64,000 bases of DNA from Shimia marina. Lineage in GTDB: Bacteria; Pseudomonadota; Alphaproteobacteria; Rhodobacterales; Rhodobacteraceae. The position numbers were made by a program, and so were the translations under genes. The stretch is taken from positions 323,337-387,336 of the forward strand of contig NZ_CYPW01000006.1 of assembly GCF_001458175.1 (NCBI RefSeq), in the 5' to 3' direction. Under the pieces are notes generated by a model. It worked only from the letters and a program-made list of their open reading frames with translations. It searched no databases and had not been told where the DNA came from. This document shows, piece by piece, positions 1 to 7,568 of the stretch; the first letter of the stretch is position 1; each line of letters opens with the position of its first letter.

Positions 1-444
1 CCCGCCCCAACAGAGCCCGCGCCAATCCTCAACCGCTTCACCACAGAGACCGCCAGCTTTGCGTTCTCCATGTCTGATGCCCTCCCACCTGCGGATACCA
101 GCCGCAGCCCCGCAGAGCGCCTGCTTAATCTCACAGGGGATGAGCCCGCGCGCCTCACCCGCCTGATCACACGGGCTCTTATGGTGCCCATGGCCGGGCT
201 GCTCGCACTCGCCGCCCTTGTGGTCGCGCCCCGCGGGGCACTGCGCATGATCTCCCTGCCGCTGGCCGCGCTCCTGATGCTCTGCGTTGATGTGGCCAGC
301 CGTGCCGCCATTACACCACTCTCTGCGAGCCTGTCCGCACCGCTGCTGATTGCACTGGCCTCTGTGCTCTATCTAGGTCCACCTCTGCTTGTGCTTGGCC
401 TGCGCGGCGAGGCGCTGATGACTCCAGACAGGTCCCGCACATGA
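1..444 (+). CDS. LptF/LptG-family permease, C-terminal part (5' end outside the window)
   Basis: The frame is open from base 1, so the gene starts upstream of the window. At least three hydrophobic segments are visible (starting near VPMAGLLALAALVV, then MISLPLAALLMLCV and LSAPLLIALASVLYL), preceded by a short polar stretch. This matches the end of YjgP/YjgQ permeases, where an amphipathic region is followed by three C-terminal helices. Such proteins form the membrane part of the Lpt ABC transporter that moves lipopolysaccharide out of the inner membrane. The stop overlaps the next start as ATGA, so the two are translationally coupled as an LptF-LptG-like pair. The setting beside a glycosyltransferase and a phosphatidyltransferase suggests a paralogue for another lipid. 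The family call rests on topology and the partner gene. Confidence 0.55.
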   Translation, partial: PAPTEPAPILNRFTTETASFAFSMSDALPPADTSRSPAERLLNLTGDEPARLTRLITRALMVPMAGLLALAALVVAPRGALRMISLPLAALLMLCVDVASRAAITPLSASLSAPLLIALASVLYLGPPLLVLGLRGEALMTPDRSRT

Positions 445-1586
445 TCTGGCGCAGCCATACGGGCCTCGCCGTGCGCACGATGATGCGCACGGATCTTTCC
501 GTGATCGCCTTCCTGATGTTCACGCTGCTGGTGGTGGCGCTCACCATTGACCTGGCCAAATGGCTGCCCTCTGTGCAAGCCCGCGCAGACACCACGCACA
601 CACCCTTCGCAAAAACGCTTCTCACCTATGTGAGCTACCGCAGCATCGACATTGTCACCCGCCTGCTGACCATGGCCTGTGTGGCGGGCGGTTTCGTCGC
701 CGCCTTGTTGCGCCATCAACGTCTGGAGGATGTGGTGCTGTCCGCCGCTGGCGCAGGCCCCTCGCTGCGCTTGGCCGCGGTCTTGCTGTCGGGCCTTTTG
801 CTCGGCACCATACAATGGGCCGGCGAAGCATGGCTGCGGCCCATTGCAGTGGCGGCGCAGGTACAGGAAAATCTCGGCGACTACGGACACCGCTATCACA
901 ACAGGGACACCGGCACACAATGGCTGGTACAGGAGGGCATCGCCCTGCACGGCACGCTCATCCGCGGCCCAGACATGCATCTCACCAATGTGAGGCTCTT
1001 TGGCGGCGTCGATACTCCAGAGCTGACCCACCTGCTCCATGCCGAGAGCCTGCACCCCGGCCCGCGCCCCGGCCTCTGGACCTTCACCAATGCTACCCTC
1101 TGGCATCTCAACAGCGATCGTCCCACAGAACAGCTTGCAACACTCACAACGCCGCTGCCCTTTGATGCCATGCGCCTGCGCTGGTTTGGCATTGATGCCT
1201 ATTACATGCCCACAGCTGTGGCCCGTCACATCGCCACGCAGCCTCATGCCCCCAATGCCTCGGATGCGGCAACAGCCGTGGCCGTGCGCCGTGCCGCGCC
1301 CGTCTTGCCGGGTATCTTTCTGCTTCTGGGTATCAGCCTTGCCAGCCTCGCCACAGGCCCCCGCCGCCTCTCTCCGTTTCGCCTGCTGGCCTTGGCCGCT
1401 GTGGCCTATCTCTGCGTTGTCTCCGTCAAAACCTTCTGGGCTCTGGGCATCCATGCCGTCCTGCCCCCGGCTGCCACCGCCACCTTGCCAGCCTTCTTTG
1501 CGCTCGCCGTGGCCACGCTCATACAGCTCCACCATGCGGGCAAACTGCGCGGCATCCTTCCCATCTCGCACAAGAGGCATCCATGA
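441..1586 (+). CDS. LptG/LptF-like (YjgP/YjgQ family) permease
   Basis: A protein of 381 residues, normal for LptF/LptG. Topology fits the family: a first helix near residues 20-40, two more near 62-90 and 105-125, a large soluble domain of about 150 residues (the periplasmic jellyroll in known structures), then three helices near 285-305, 315-335 and 345-365. In the family two such permeases pair with the LptB ATPase to extract lipid from the inner membrane toward the outer membrane. It overlaps both neighbours by 4 bp. The usual lptFG context (lptD, surA, pdxA) is absent, so I infer a paralogous exporter for the lipid made by the downstream genes. No ATPase for it lies in the window. Confidence 0.6.
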   Translation: MIWRSHTGLAVRTMMRTDLSVIAFLMFTLLVVALTIDLAKWLPSVQARADTTHTPFAKTLLTYVSYRSIDIVTRLLTMACVAGGFVAALLRHQRLEDVVLSAAGAGPSLRLAAVLLSGLLLGTIQWAGEAWLRPIAVAAQVQENLGDYGHRYHNRDTGTQWLVQEGIALHGTLIRGPDMHLTNVRLFGGVDTPELTHLLHAESLHPGPRPGLWTFTNATLWHLNSDRPTEQLATLTTPLPFDAMRLRWFGIDAYYMPTAVARHIATQPHAPNASDAATAVAVRRAAPVLPGIFLLLGISLASLATGPRRLSPFRLLALAAVAYLCVVSVKTFWALGIHAVLPPAATATLPAFFALAVATLIQLHHAGKLRGILPISHKRHP

Positions 1587-2719
1587 AAATCGTGCAAATC
1601 ACGCCCTACGCCATGGACCGCCCCGGCGGGGTGCAAAGCAATATCCGCGACCTGTCTGCATGGCTGCGCCAACAGGGCCACGAGGTCAAAATCATCGCCC
1701 CGCCCAGTACAGACCTGCCCGGTGAGATGCGCACAGTTGAGCCCGGCGTGATGACAGTGGGCACCGCGCGACCATTCTCCGTCCATGGCACGCAGTTTGA
1801 AATCAGCCACGCCACAGCGCGCAGCCGACGTGAAACGGTGACAGCCCTGCGAGACTGGGGCGCAGAGGTGGTGCATTTGCACACGCCCTGGACGCCGCTG
1901 ATGCCATGGCAGATCTGGCGCGCGCTCAAACTGCCCGCCATCGCCACATTCCATGCCACCCTGCCAACAGGCAGCGGATTTGATCCCCTCGCCGCCGCCC
2001 TGCGCCGCGTCGGGCATCACTTCAACCGTCATCTCCACCGCATTGTTGTCCCCTCCGAAGCGCCCTTCATGCAATGGAAGACCGCAGGGGCAGACCCGCT
2101 ACCTCTGATCCTGCCCCCGACAATTGACCTTGCGCCATGGCGCGCAGCCGCCGATGAGATCCGCAAGCCCGCCAACTTTCGCGCTGTCTACATGGGGCGG
2201 CTTGAGGCCCGCAAAGGCGTCTCTGTATTGCTCACGGCATGGCATAGGGTTCAGCACGCCCTGCCTCAGGCGCAGCTGATCATCGCAGGCACCGGCGAAG
2301 AAGAGGCGACCCTGCGCGCACAAGCACAGGATCTGGCGCTGGCAAATGTCACCTTCCAAGCGCCCCCCAGCCAAGCCGCCGCCAAAAGCCTCATCGCAGG
2401 GGCGCATGCCTTTGTCGCCCCTGCATTGCATGGGGAAAGCTTCGGCCTTGTGCTGATTGAAGCCATGGCGGCGGGCGCGGTGCCCGTTGCAGCCGCCAAC
2501 GATGGCTTCGCCACGGTTCTCACCGAGGCGGGCAAATCCCTGCTCTGCCCGCCGGGCGATGCCGTCGCTCTGTCCGAGACACTGCTGCACCTCGCCACAT
2601 CCCCGGCGCGCTACAACGCGGCCCGCGACTGGGCCAGATCCCATGCTGCCCGTTTTGACGTCACCACCGTTGGCCCGGCCTATGAAACCCTTTTGCAGGA
2701 GGCCCTCTTGCATGGCTGA
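1583..2719 (+). CDS. GT4 glycosyltransferase resembling PimA (phosphatidylinositol mannosyltransferase)
   Basis: A GT-B fold glycosyltransferase of 378 residues. The N-terminus has PGGVQSN at residues 14-20, the sugar/lipid-acceptor loop seen in PimA (GGVQSH). ATFHATLP, GRLEARKGVSVLL, AGTGEEEATLRAQA and GESFGLVLIEAMAAG (with the E-x7-E pair of retaining GT4 enzymes, near residues 283-291) follow in the order and spacing of actinobacterial PimA. Known members transfer a hexose from an NDP- or GDP-sugar to phosphatidylinositol at the cytosolic membrane face. ATGA overlaps the permease gene upstream. Acceptor and donor are inferred: the phospholipid is probably the product of the CDP-alcohol transferase two genes downstream. 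It could be a general GT4 glycolipid enzyme. Confidence 0.7.
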   Translation: MKIVQITPYAMDRPGGVQSNIRDLSAWLRQQGHEVKIIAPPSTDLPGEMRTVEPGVMTVGTARPFSVHGTQFEISHATARSRRETVTALRDWGAEVVHLHTPWTPLMPWQIWRALKLPAIATFHATLPTGSGFDPLAAALRRVGHHFNRHLHRIVVPSEAPFMQWKTAGADPLPLILPPTIDLAPWRAAADEIRKPANFRAVYMGRLEARKGVSVLLTAWHRVQHALPQAQLIIAGTGEEEATLRAQAQDLALANVTFQAPPSQAAAKSLIAGAHAFVAPALHGESFGLVLIEAMAAGAVPVAAANDGFATVLTEAGKSLLCPPGDAVALSETLLHLATSPARYNAARDWARSHAARFDVTTVGPAYETLLQEALLHG

Positions 2720-2814
2720 TCACAGCACAGCTCTTGCCAAAGCACAGACCACATGCCAGACCTTCAGAGCATTCATTTGCATATTTTTTAAGACCAGACT
2801 TGGGCATAAAGCCA

Positions 2815-4335
2815 TTGATTGAAGGCGATCTTGTCATCTCTGCCGACTTCGGCACCTCCGGCGTGAAAGTCGGCGTTGTGGACAGCTCCCTGACCATTCT
2901 GGCACGCGTCACCGCCGCCTATCCCCTCAATCTCGCCCCCGGCGGCATCGCCGAACAAAACCCGACAGACTGGTGGGAGGCGCTGGCACAGGCGCTGCAC
3001 GCGTTGCATCAGGAGCTTCCTGAGCTGAAATCCCGCGCCGCCGCATTGGTGTTTTCTTCCCAACTGCTCGGGCTGGTGTGCTGTGCCGAAGATGGCACAC
3101 CGCTGCGCCCCTGCCTGACATGGCTGGACAAACGCGCGGCCCCTTTGGGCAAAAAACTCGTGGGCGGCTTTCCCGAGATCCATGGGTATAACGCGCCGCG
3201 TCTGGCCCGCTGGCTGCGCATCGCCAATGGGGCGCCTGCCAAAAACGGCATGGACCCAACCGCCAAAATGCTCTGGTTCATGCAGCAGGAGCCCGACATC
3301 TACGCCAAGACCCGCTGGATGGTGGATGTCAAAGACTGGCTGGTGCATCGCGCCACCGGCACCATGACCACCTGCCCCGAAAGCGCCAATCTCACATGGG
3401 TGATGGACACGCGCCTTGGCCGCGAAGGCTGGTCTGAAACACTCTGCGCCCTCACCGGCATCAATCAGAGTAAACTGGCCCCGATCACACAGGCCGACAC
3501 GGTTGTGGGTCCGCTCACGCCGCAAGCCGCCACAGATCTTGGCCTGCGCGCCAATGTTCAGGTGCTGGCAGGCACATCAGATGCCATGGCCTCCACACTT
3601 GGCTCCGGCGAAGTGGCCGATGGGGCGCTGCATGTCTCTGTCGCCACCTCCGCATGGATCGCAGGTTTCTTTCCCAACCGCCGCCTCAGCGTCGCGCATT
3701 CCTACGCCACGGTCACCTCTGGCCTCAACTTCCGCCCGCTCCTGATCGCCAGTCAGGAAAACGCCGGCTCCGCACTGGATTGGGTGGCCGCAATCACCGG
3801 CGGCGGCGAACACCCCTATGCCGATATCGGCACACCACAGCCGGATGATCCGCTGTTTCTGCCCTGGCTCGCCGGCGAACGCGTGCCGGTGGACAATGAC
3901 CGCCTGCGGGGCACTTTTCATGGCCTCAGCCTGCATCACGACGCCGCCGCCCTGCGCCGCGCCGCCATCGAAGGCGTCGCGCTCAATCTGCGGTGGGCCA
4001 TGTCCAAAGTTGCGCGAGAGAAAGGCGCGCAAACTTCCGGGACGCTCTCCATCACCGGCGGTCTGGCCGCCAATCCTGCCTTTGCCCAAACCCTCTCAGA
4101 TGCTCTGGGACGCAACGTGCGCGTCTGCGCCGCCCGCCACGCAGGCATGCTGGGCACAGCCACCCTCGCCGCCCCACTCATGGGCTGGGCCGACAGCGTC
4201 ACAGGGGCCGCCGCCCGCCTCAAATCCCGCAGCTCTGCCACCTACACACCCGATCCTGAGCGCAGCGACGCGCTCACGCACCGCGCACACAGCCTCGACA
4301 AAATCCGCCGCCACACCATCCGCAGCTACACCTGA
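2815..4335 (+). CDS. FGGY-family carbohydrate (polyol) kinase
   Basis: Two-domain sugar kinase of about 506 residues. Seen: N-terminal phosphate loop ADFGTSGVKVG, CLTWLDKRA (substrate region with Asp/Arg), GTSDAMASTLGSG, and the C-terminal adenosine motif ITGGLAANPAFAQTLSDALG. The family phosphorylates xylulose, ribulose, glycerol or other polyols with ATP. Which one is not readable here. The start is uncertain: no in-frame ATG precedes the phosphate loop. TTG at 2815 puts the loop at the usual distance; TTG at 2734 would add 27 residues over an AT-rich stretch that looks more like spacer or promoter. Its place between a PimA-like transferase and a CDP-alcohol phosphatidyltransferase suggests it supplies the phosphorylated polyol that becomes the lipid headgroup. 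Confidence 0.72.
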   Translation: MIEGDLVISADFGTSGVKVGVVDSSLTILARVTAAYPLNLAPGGIAEQNPTDWWEALAQALHALHQELPELKSRAAALVFSSQLLGLVCCAEDGTPLRPCLTWLDKRAAPLGKKLVGGFPEIHGYNAPRLARWLRIANGAPAKNGMDPTAKMLWFMQQEPDIYAKTRWMVDVKDWLVHRATGTMTTCPESANLTWVMDTRLGREGWSETLCALTGINQSKLAPITQADTVVGPLTPQAATDLGLRANVQVLAGTSDAMASTLGSGEVADGALHVSVATSAWIAGFFPNRRLSVAHSYATVTSGLNFRPLLIASQENAGSALDWVAAITGGGEHPYADIGTPQPDDPLFLPWLAGERVPVDNDRLRGTFHGLSLHHDAAALRRAAIEGVALNLRWAMSKVAREKGAQTSGTLSITGGLAANPAFAQTLSDALGRNVRVCAARHAGMLGTATLAAPLMGWADSVTGAAARLKSRSSATYTPDPERSDALTHRAHSLDKIRRHTIRSYT

Positions 4336-4346
4336 AGGAGACCGCC

Positions 4347-4970
4347 ATGATTGATGGTCTGATGAAATCCACCATCGACCCGCTCTGGGAAGCCATGGCC
4401 ACCCCTCTGGTCAAGGCGCGCCTCACGCCCAATCAGGTCACTTTCATCGGGCTTGTGCTGATCATTCTGGTGTCCCTCGCCTATCTCTGGCACCAGTCCG
4501 CCGCGCTCTATGGGCTCACCCTCGCGCTGGCCTTTGTGTTTGACGCGCTGGACGGTGCCGTGGCGCGGCGGCGCAACATGTCCACCAAAGCGGGCGGCTA
4601 TTTCGATGCCATGGTGGACCGGTATCAAGAGCTGGTGGTGCTCGCCACGCTGGCCCATCTGCACGACGTCTGGCCTCTGGCACTGGCCTGTTTCTCAGGC
4701 TCTGTCATCACCTCTTACGCCAAGGCGCGCACGGCCATTGAGATGCCAATCTCCAACACCGACTGGCCCGATGTCTTCGAACGAATGGAGCGCATCATCT
4801 ATCTCTGTGTCCTGATGCTCGCCGCTGGCCTGCTGGGCACAGGGCTGATCGCTTGGGGCTTGGCGCTCTTTGCTGTGCTGACCCATGCCACCGCCCTGCA
4901 AAGGGCGCGCCGCGCCACACAGATGCTGCGCGCTCAGGATGCGGCTGATGAAGAGATCACAGACCCGTAA
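4347..4970 (+). CDS. CDP-alcohol phosphatidyltransferase (phosphatidyl-polyol-phosphate synthase candidate)
   Basis: Membrane protein of 207 residues with the complete family signature D-x2-D-G-x2-A-R-x8-G-x3-D-x3-D: Asp66, Asp69, Gly70, Ala73, Arg74, Gly83, Asp87, Asp91. Hydrophobic helices flank it (about 30-48, 52-66, 95-125, 138-172). The family condenses CDP-diacylglycerol with an alcohol or alcohol phosphate, releasing CMP; the four Asp bind the metals. ATG follows AAGGAG at good spacing and lies 11 bases after the kinase stop. With a PimA-like transferase and a kinase in the same operon, a phosphatidylinositol-phosphate-like product is more likely than phosphatidylglycerol phosphate, but this is inference. 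Its 3' end overlaps the convergent gene by 37 bases. Confidence 0.85.
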   Translation: MIDGLMKSTIDPLWEAMATPLVKARLTPNQVTFIGLVLIILVSLAYLWHQSAALYGLTLALAFVFDALDGAVARRRNMSTKAGGYFDAMVDRYQELVVLATLAHLHDVWPLALACFSGSVITSYAKARTAIEMPISNTDWPDVFERMERIIYLCVLMLAAGLLGTGLIAWGLALFAVLTHATALQRARRATQMLRAQDAADEEITDP

Positions 4971-5728
4971 GCCCCGCGACTGCCGCGCCAGGCGCACCAC
5001 ATGTCCGGCACATAACTTGTGACGTAAAACAGAAATCCACTTAACAGCAGCAACTCGGTGCTGGCATAGGCCGCATAGACCTCATAGCGATAGGCCTCCG
5101 GCGCATATCCCTTGCCCAGAAACAGGCACAGATACACCACACCAAGAACAATCGGCACCCAGACATAGCCCCGCCGCCAGCGCCCAAAACGCGGTGACCA
5201 CACCCGCCCCACCACGGTCCCCTCCGGTCCCATGGTGGCATAGCTGCGCGACAAAACCTCTCCGGTCACAATGGCAAAGGCCTGAGAAAAGAAAAACAGA
5301 TAGCTCCCCGCCATATGCTGATCACGGAACTCCGGGAAACGATACTGGCTCAACACCACCATGCCGACAGACGCCAGCGCCTGCAGGGCCACCAGCAACC
5401 ATGTCAGACCGACAACACGCGGGCTTGCGCGCCCATGCCGTTGCAGTTCCCGCAAGGCCGGAAGACTGACGAGCACAACGCCGACAAACAGCGCCACAGC
5501 CGACAGCAGCAACCAAATGGCAAAAGGCTCTCCAATGCGCGGATCCGCTATCGACTCGCTGATAGTGCGCGCGCGCGTCGCACTGAGGTCAGGATAAAAT
5601 GCGGCAAACTTCCAGCGCGCGGTATAAATCTGGACATTTACTGTCAGCGTCACAAACAGCGTGGCGATCAGCGCTATCAACATCGCCCACCCTGTGCCTC
5701 GGCTGGGAGCCCATTGCCTCTGCGTCAT
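4934..5728 (-). CDS. Frag1/DRAM/Sfk1-like integral membrane protein (tentative)
   Basis: A 264-residue membrane protein with about six hydrophobic helices (near 14-34, 70-92, 104-126, 142-158, 188-206, 218-242). After helix 1 comes a loop with ISESIADPRIGEPF, then RDQHMAGSYLFFFSQA, and the last helix ends in FYVTSYVPD. This pattern resembles Frag1/DRAM/Sfk1 proteins (first extracytoplasmic loop with an IS-x-n-P motif, a D-x-H segment, a final aromatic-Asp motif), a family tied in eukaryotes to phosphoinositide or GPI-lipid handling. Molecular function in bacteria is unknown to me. ATG lies 4 bases after the ABC transporter stop, so the two are one operon. If the family call is wrong it remains a polytopic protein of unknown role. 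Confidence 0.4.
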   Translation of the reverse strand: MTQRQWAPSRGTGWAMLIALIATLFVTLTVNVQIYTARWKFAAFYPDLSATRARTISESIADPRIGEPFAIWLLLSAVALFVGVVLVSLPALRELQRHGRASPRVVGLTWLLVALQALASVGMVVLSQYRFPEFRDQHMAGSYLFFFSQAFAIVTGEVLSRSYATMGPEGTVVGRVWSPRFGRWRRGYVWVPIVLGVVYLCLFLGKGYAPEAYRYEVYAAYASTELLLLSGFLFYVTSYVPDMWCAWRGSRGAYGSVISSSAAS

Positions 5729-5732
5729 GATG

Positions 5733-7430
5733 TCAAATCTCTTTGGTCAAATACTCATCTGACACGATGCGCCCTGCGTCCATCTTGATCAAGCGGTCAC
5801 ACTTCCCAAATTGGTGATCATCATGGGTCACCGCCAAAACGAGCCGCCCGGATGCGGATAATTCCGGCATCAACACATCATAGAAAAACGCCCGGTTCGC
5901 CGGATCCTGATCCGCAGCAAACTCATCCAAAACAATGATCGGCCGCTGCTCGGCCAATGCCACCGCCAGCGCCAGCCGACGGCTTTGCCCCGCAGACAAG
6001 CTTGTGTTGGAAAACTTGTCCCCTAACAGCTGCACACGTTTGGCCAACCCCAACTGCGCAATACGCGCTTGAAGCGCCTCCAACTCGCTTTCAGGGAGGC
6101 CATAGGCATGATCAAACAGATGAAACTGAGCAAAGACCGCAGAAAACAACTCACGGTATCCAGCAGTTGTCGCATCCGTCAACGCCACGCCGTCCAAAGT
6201 GATCTCGCCCTTGGCCGGGTGCCGCATCCCCGTGATCAAAGACAAAAGCGTGGTCTTGCCAGAGCCGTTGCCTCCACAGATGAACACCGTCTCCCCCGGA
6301 TGAAACGTCAGATCCACAGGCCCCAGATGAAAGGGCACCACGCCCTCACGCGCCTCCCCCACATCGGCTGTCACCTGACGCAGGGCAATTTCAGAGAACG
6401 CTGCGACGGTCTGCTGTGGTGCGGCCAGCGCAAGGCTTTGTGCCGCCATAAGATCCGCTTCAACCTGTTTGATTTTAACATAGCTGCTCTCGGCTTTGCT
6501 CAGCATCGGCAAGGCCGCGAAAACCATCTCGGTCGGGCCATTGACCAAAAACACGATGGTCAGCACCTGAAACATCGCCACGGCCCCGCCAGATTGTAGA
6601 TAGGGCAGGGCAATCACCACAAAGCACAACAACAGCGCCACCGCCGATTGCGCGCCTGCGGTGCTGCCCGCGAACAACCGCTCTGAGCGCATTCTGCGAA
6701 ACACCTGTGTTTCAATCACACCCTGTGTCTCTGCCTCCAGAGCCGCCCGGCGACTGGCCCGCAGCCGCAGTTCCTTCCAGCCTCCGAGCATATCGGTAAC
6801 CCGATCACAATAAAGCGCAAAGGAATCCGCCGCCCGATAGGCCCACCGGCGCGCCGGCCCATCCAGGAACGCAAAGGAAATCCCCCCAATGATCAGCGCG
6901 CCAAGCGCAGCCAGCCCGGCAATCCAGCTCACATAAAACAGATAAGGGATGGCAAAGAGCAAAACCACACAGGCCCCGATGCCCTCCACCAGAAACACCA
7001 CCGCCTGTGCCAGCTGGGTGACCTCAGCGGTCATGGCCCCATAGACTTTTCCGTGGCGCCCGCTGATCAGGAAATCAATATTGGCCCGCAGCAACAATGT
7101 TGAAAGGCGATTGCGCATCTGTGCTTCGATCCGGGTGATCAGCGTAAAGGCACGCACCTTCTGCAGATAGCCAAAGCCAACCATGCTCACCACGCAAAAC
7201 AGCAGCATCACCACCGGCCAGCCGAAGCCTTCGCCATGGCGGCGCGCGGTTTCATTGATCGCAAAAATCATACCTGCGCGGCTGAGCCCAGACAGCAAGG
7301 TGTAAAACACAATGCGATCTTTCACACCGCCCCCGGCCCCCAGAAGGAAGCGCACCACTTCAAGACGCAAACGCAGGGTATTTTTTGGGGCCACCTCTGG
7401 CGACGTCGTCATTTCAAAATTCACGCTCAC
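5733..7430 (-). CDS. Cyclic-peptide-type ABC exporter, fused membrane and ATPase domains
   Basis: 565 residues: about six helices in the first 330, then an ATPase domain. Walker A is GGNGSGKTT, the signature is SLSAGQSRRLALA (LSAGQ instead of LSGGQ), and Walker B runs into DEFAADQDP, the diagnostic block of the cyclic peptide transporter group (PvdE, SyrD; usually DEWAADQDP), with VTHDDHQF as H-loop. Known members export siderophore precursors or lipopeptides as homodimers. No non-ribosomal peptide synthetase lies in the window, so the cargo is unknown. The start used is GTG; an ATG at 7412 is possible. The Frag1-like gene follows after 4 bases and may be its partner. Confidence 0.82.
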   Translation of the reverse strand: MSVNFEMTTSPEVAPKNTLRLRLEVVRFLLGAGGGVKDRIVFYTLLSGLSRAGMIFAINETARRHGEGFGWPVVMLLFCVVSMVGFGYLQKVRAFTLITRIEAQMRNRLSTLLLRANIDFLISGRHGKVYGAMTAEVTQLAQAVVFLVEGIGACVVLLFAIPYLFYVSWIAGLAALGALIIGGISFAFLDGPARRWAYRAADSFALYCDRVTDMLGGWKELRLRASRRAALEAETQGVIETQVFRRMRSERLFAGSTAGAQSAVALLLCFVVIALPYLQSGGAVAMFQVLTIVFLVNGPTEMVFAALPMLSKAESSYVKIKQVEADLMAAQSLALAAPQQTVAAFSEIALRQVTADVGEAREGVVPFHLGPVDLTFHPGETVFICGGNGSGKTTLLSLITGMRHPAKGEITLDGVALTDATTAGYRELFSAVFAQFHLFDHAYGLPESELEALQARIAQLGLAKRVQLLGDKFSNTSLSAGQSRRLALAVALAEQRPIIVLDEFAADQDPANRAFFYDVLMPELSASGRLVLAVTHDDHQFGKCDRLIKMDAGRIVSDEYLTKEI

Positions 7431-7496
7431 AGGGCCCTCAAACGCACTTTTTTGGGTCTTGTTAACGAGTTAGGCCCGAAAAATCACACCTACGCA

Positions 7497-7528
7497 ATAC
7501 AGACGTGAAACAGACGTAATACAGACAC
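7497..7528. repeat. Short tandem CAGAC repeats between exporter and sensor kinase genes
   Basis: Three copies of a unit built on ATACAGAC or AACAGACGT follow each other at spacings of 9-10 bases, about one helical turn. They lie upstream of the exporter gene and just past the end of the sensor kinase gene. The regular spacing would suit a multi-site regulator upstream of the exporter. No function is shown. The unit is too short and too few for a CRISPR array. Confidence 0.4.
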
Positions 7529-7568
7529 CCCGTGTTTGAGCCCAATTTCAGCACCTGTGTCGCATTGC

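Noticed and set aside
369-1580. Long open frame of 403 codons on the minus strand
   Set aside because: It lies opposite the LptG-like gene; composition is Gly/Gln/His-rich with no domain. It is a GC-bias shadow.
7497-7528. CRISPR-like array
   Set aside because: Units of about 8 bases at 9-10 base spacing, only three copies, no spacers and no cas genes.
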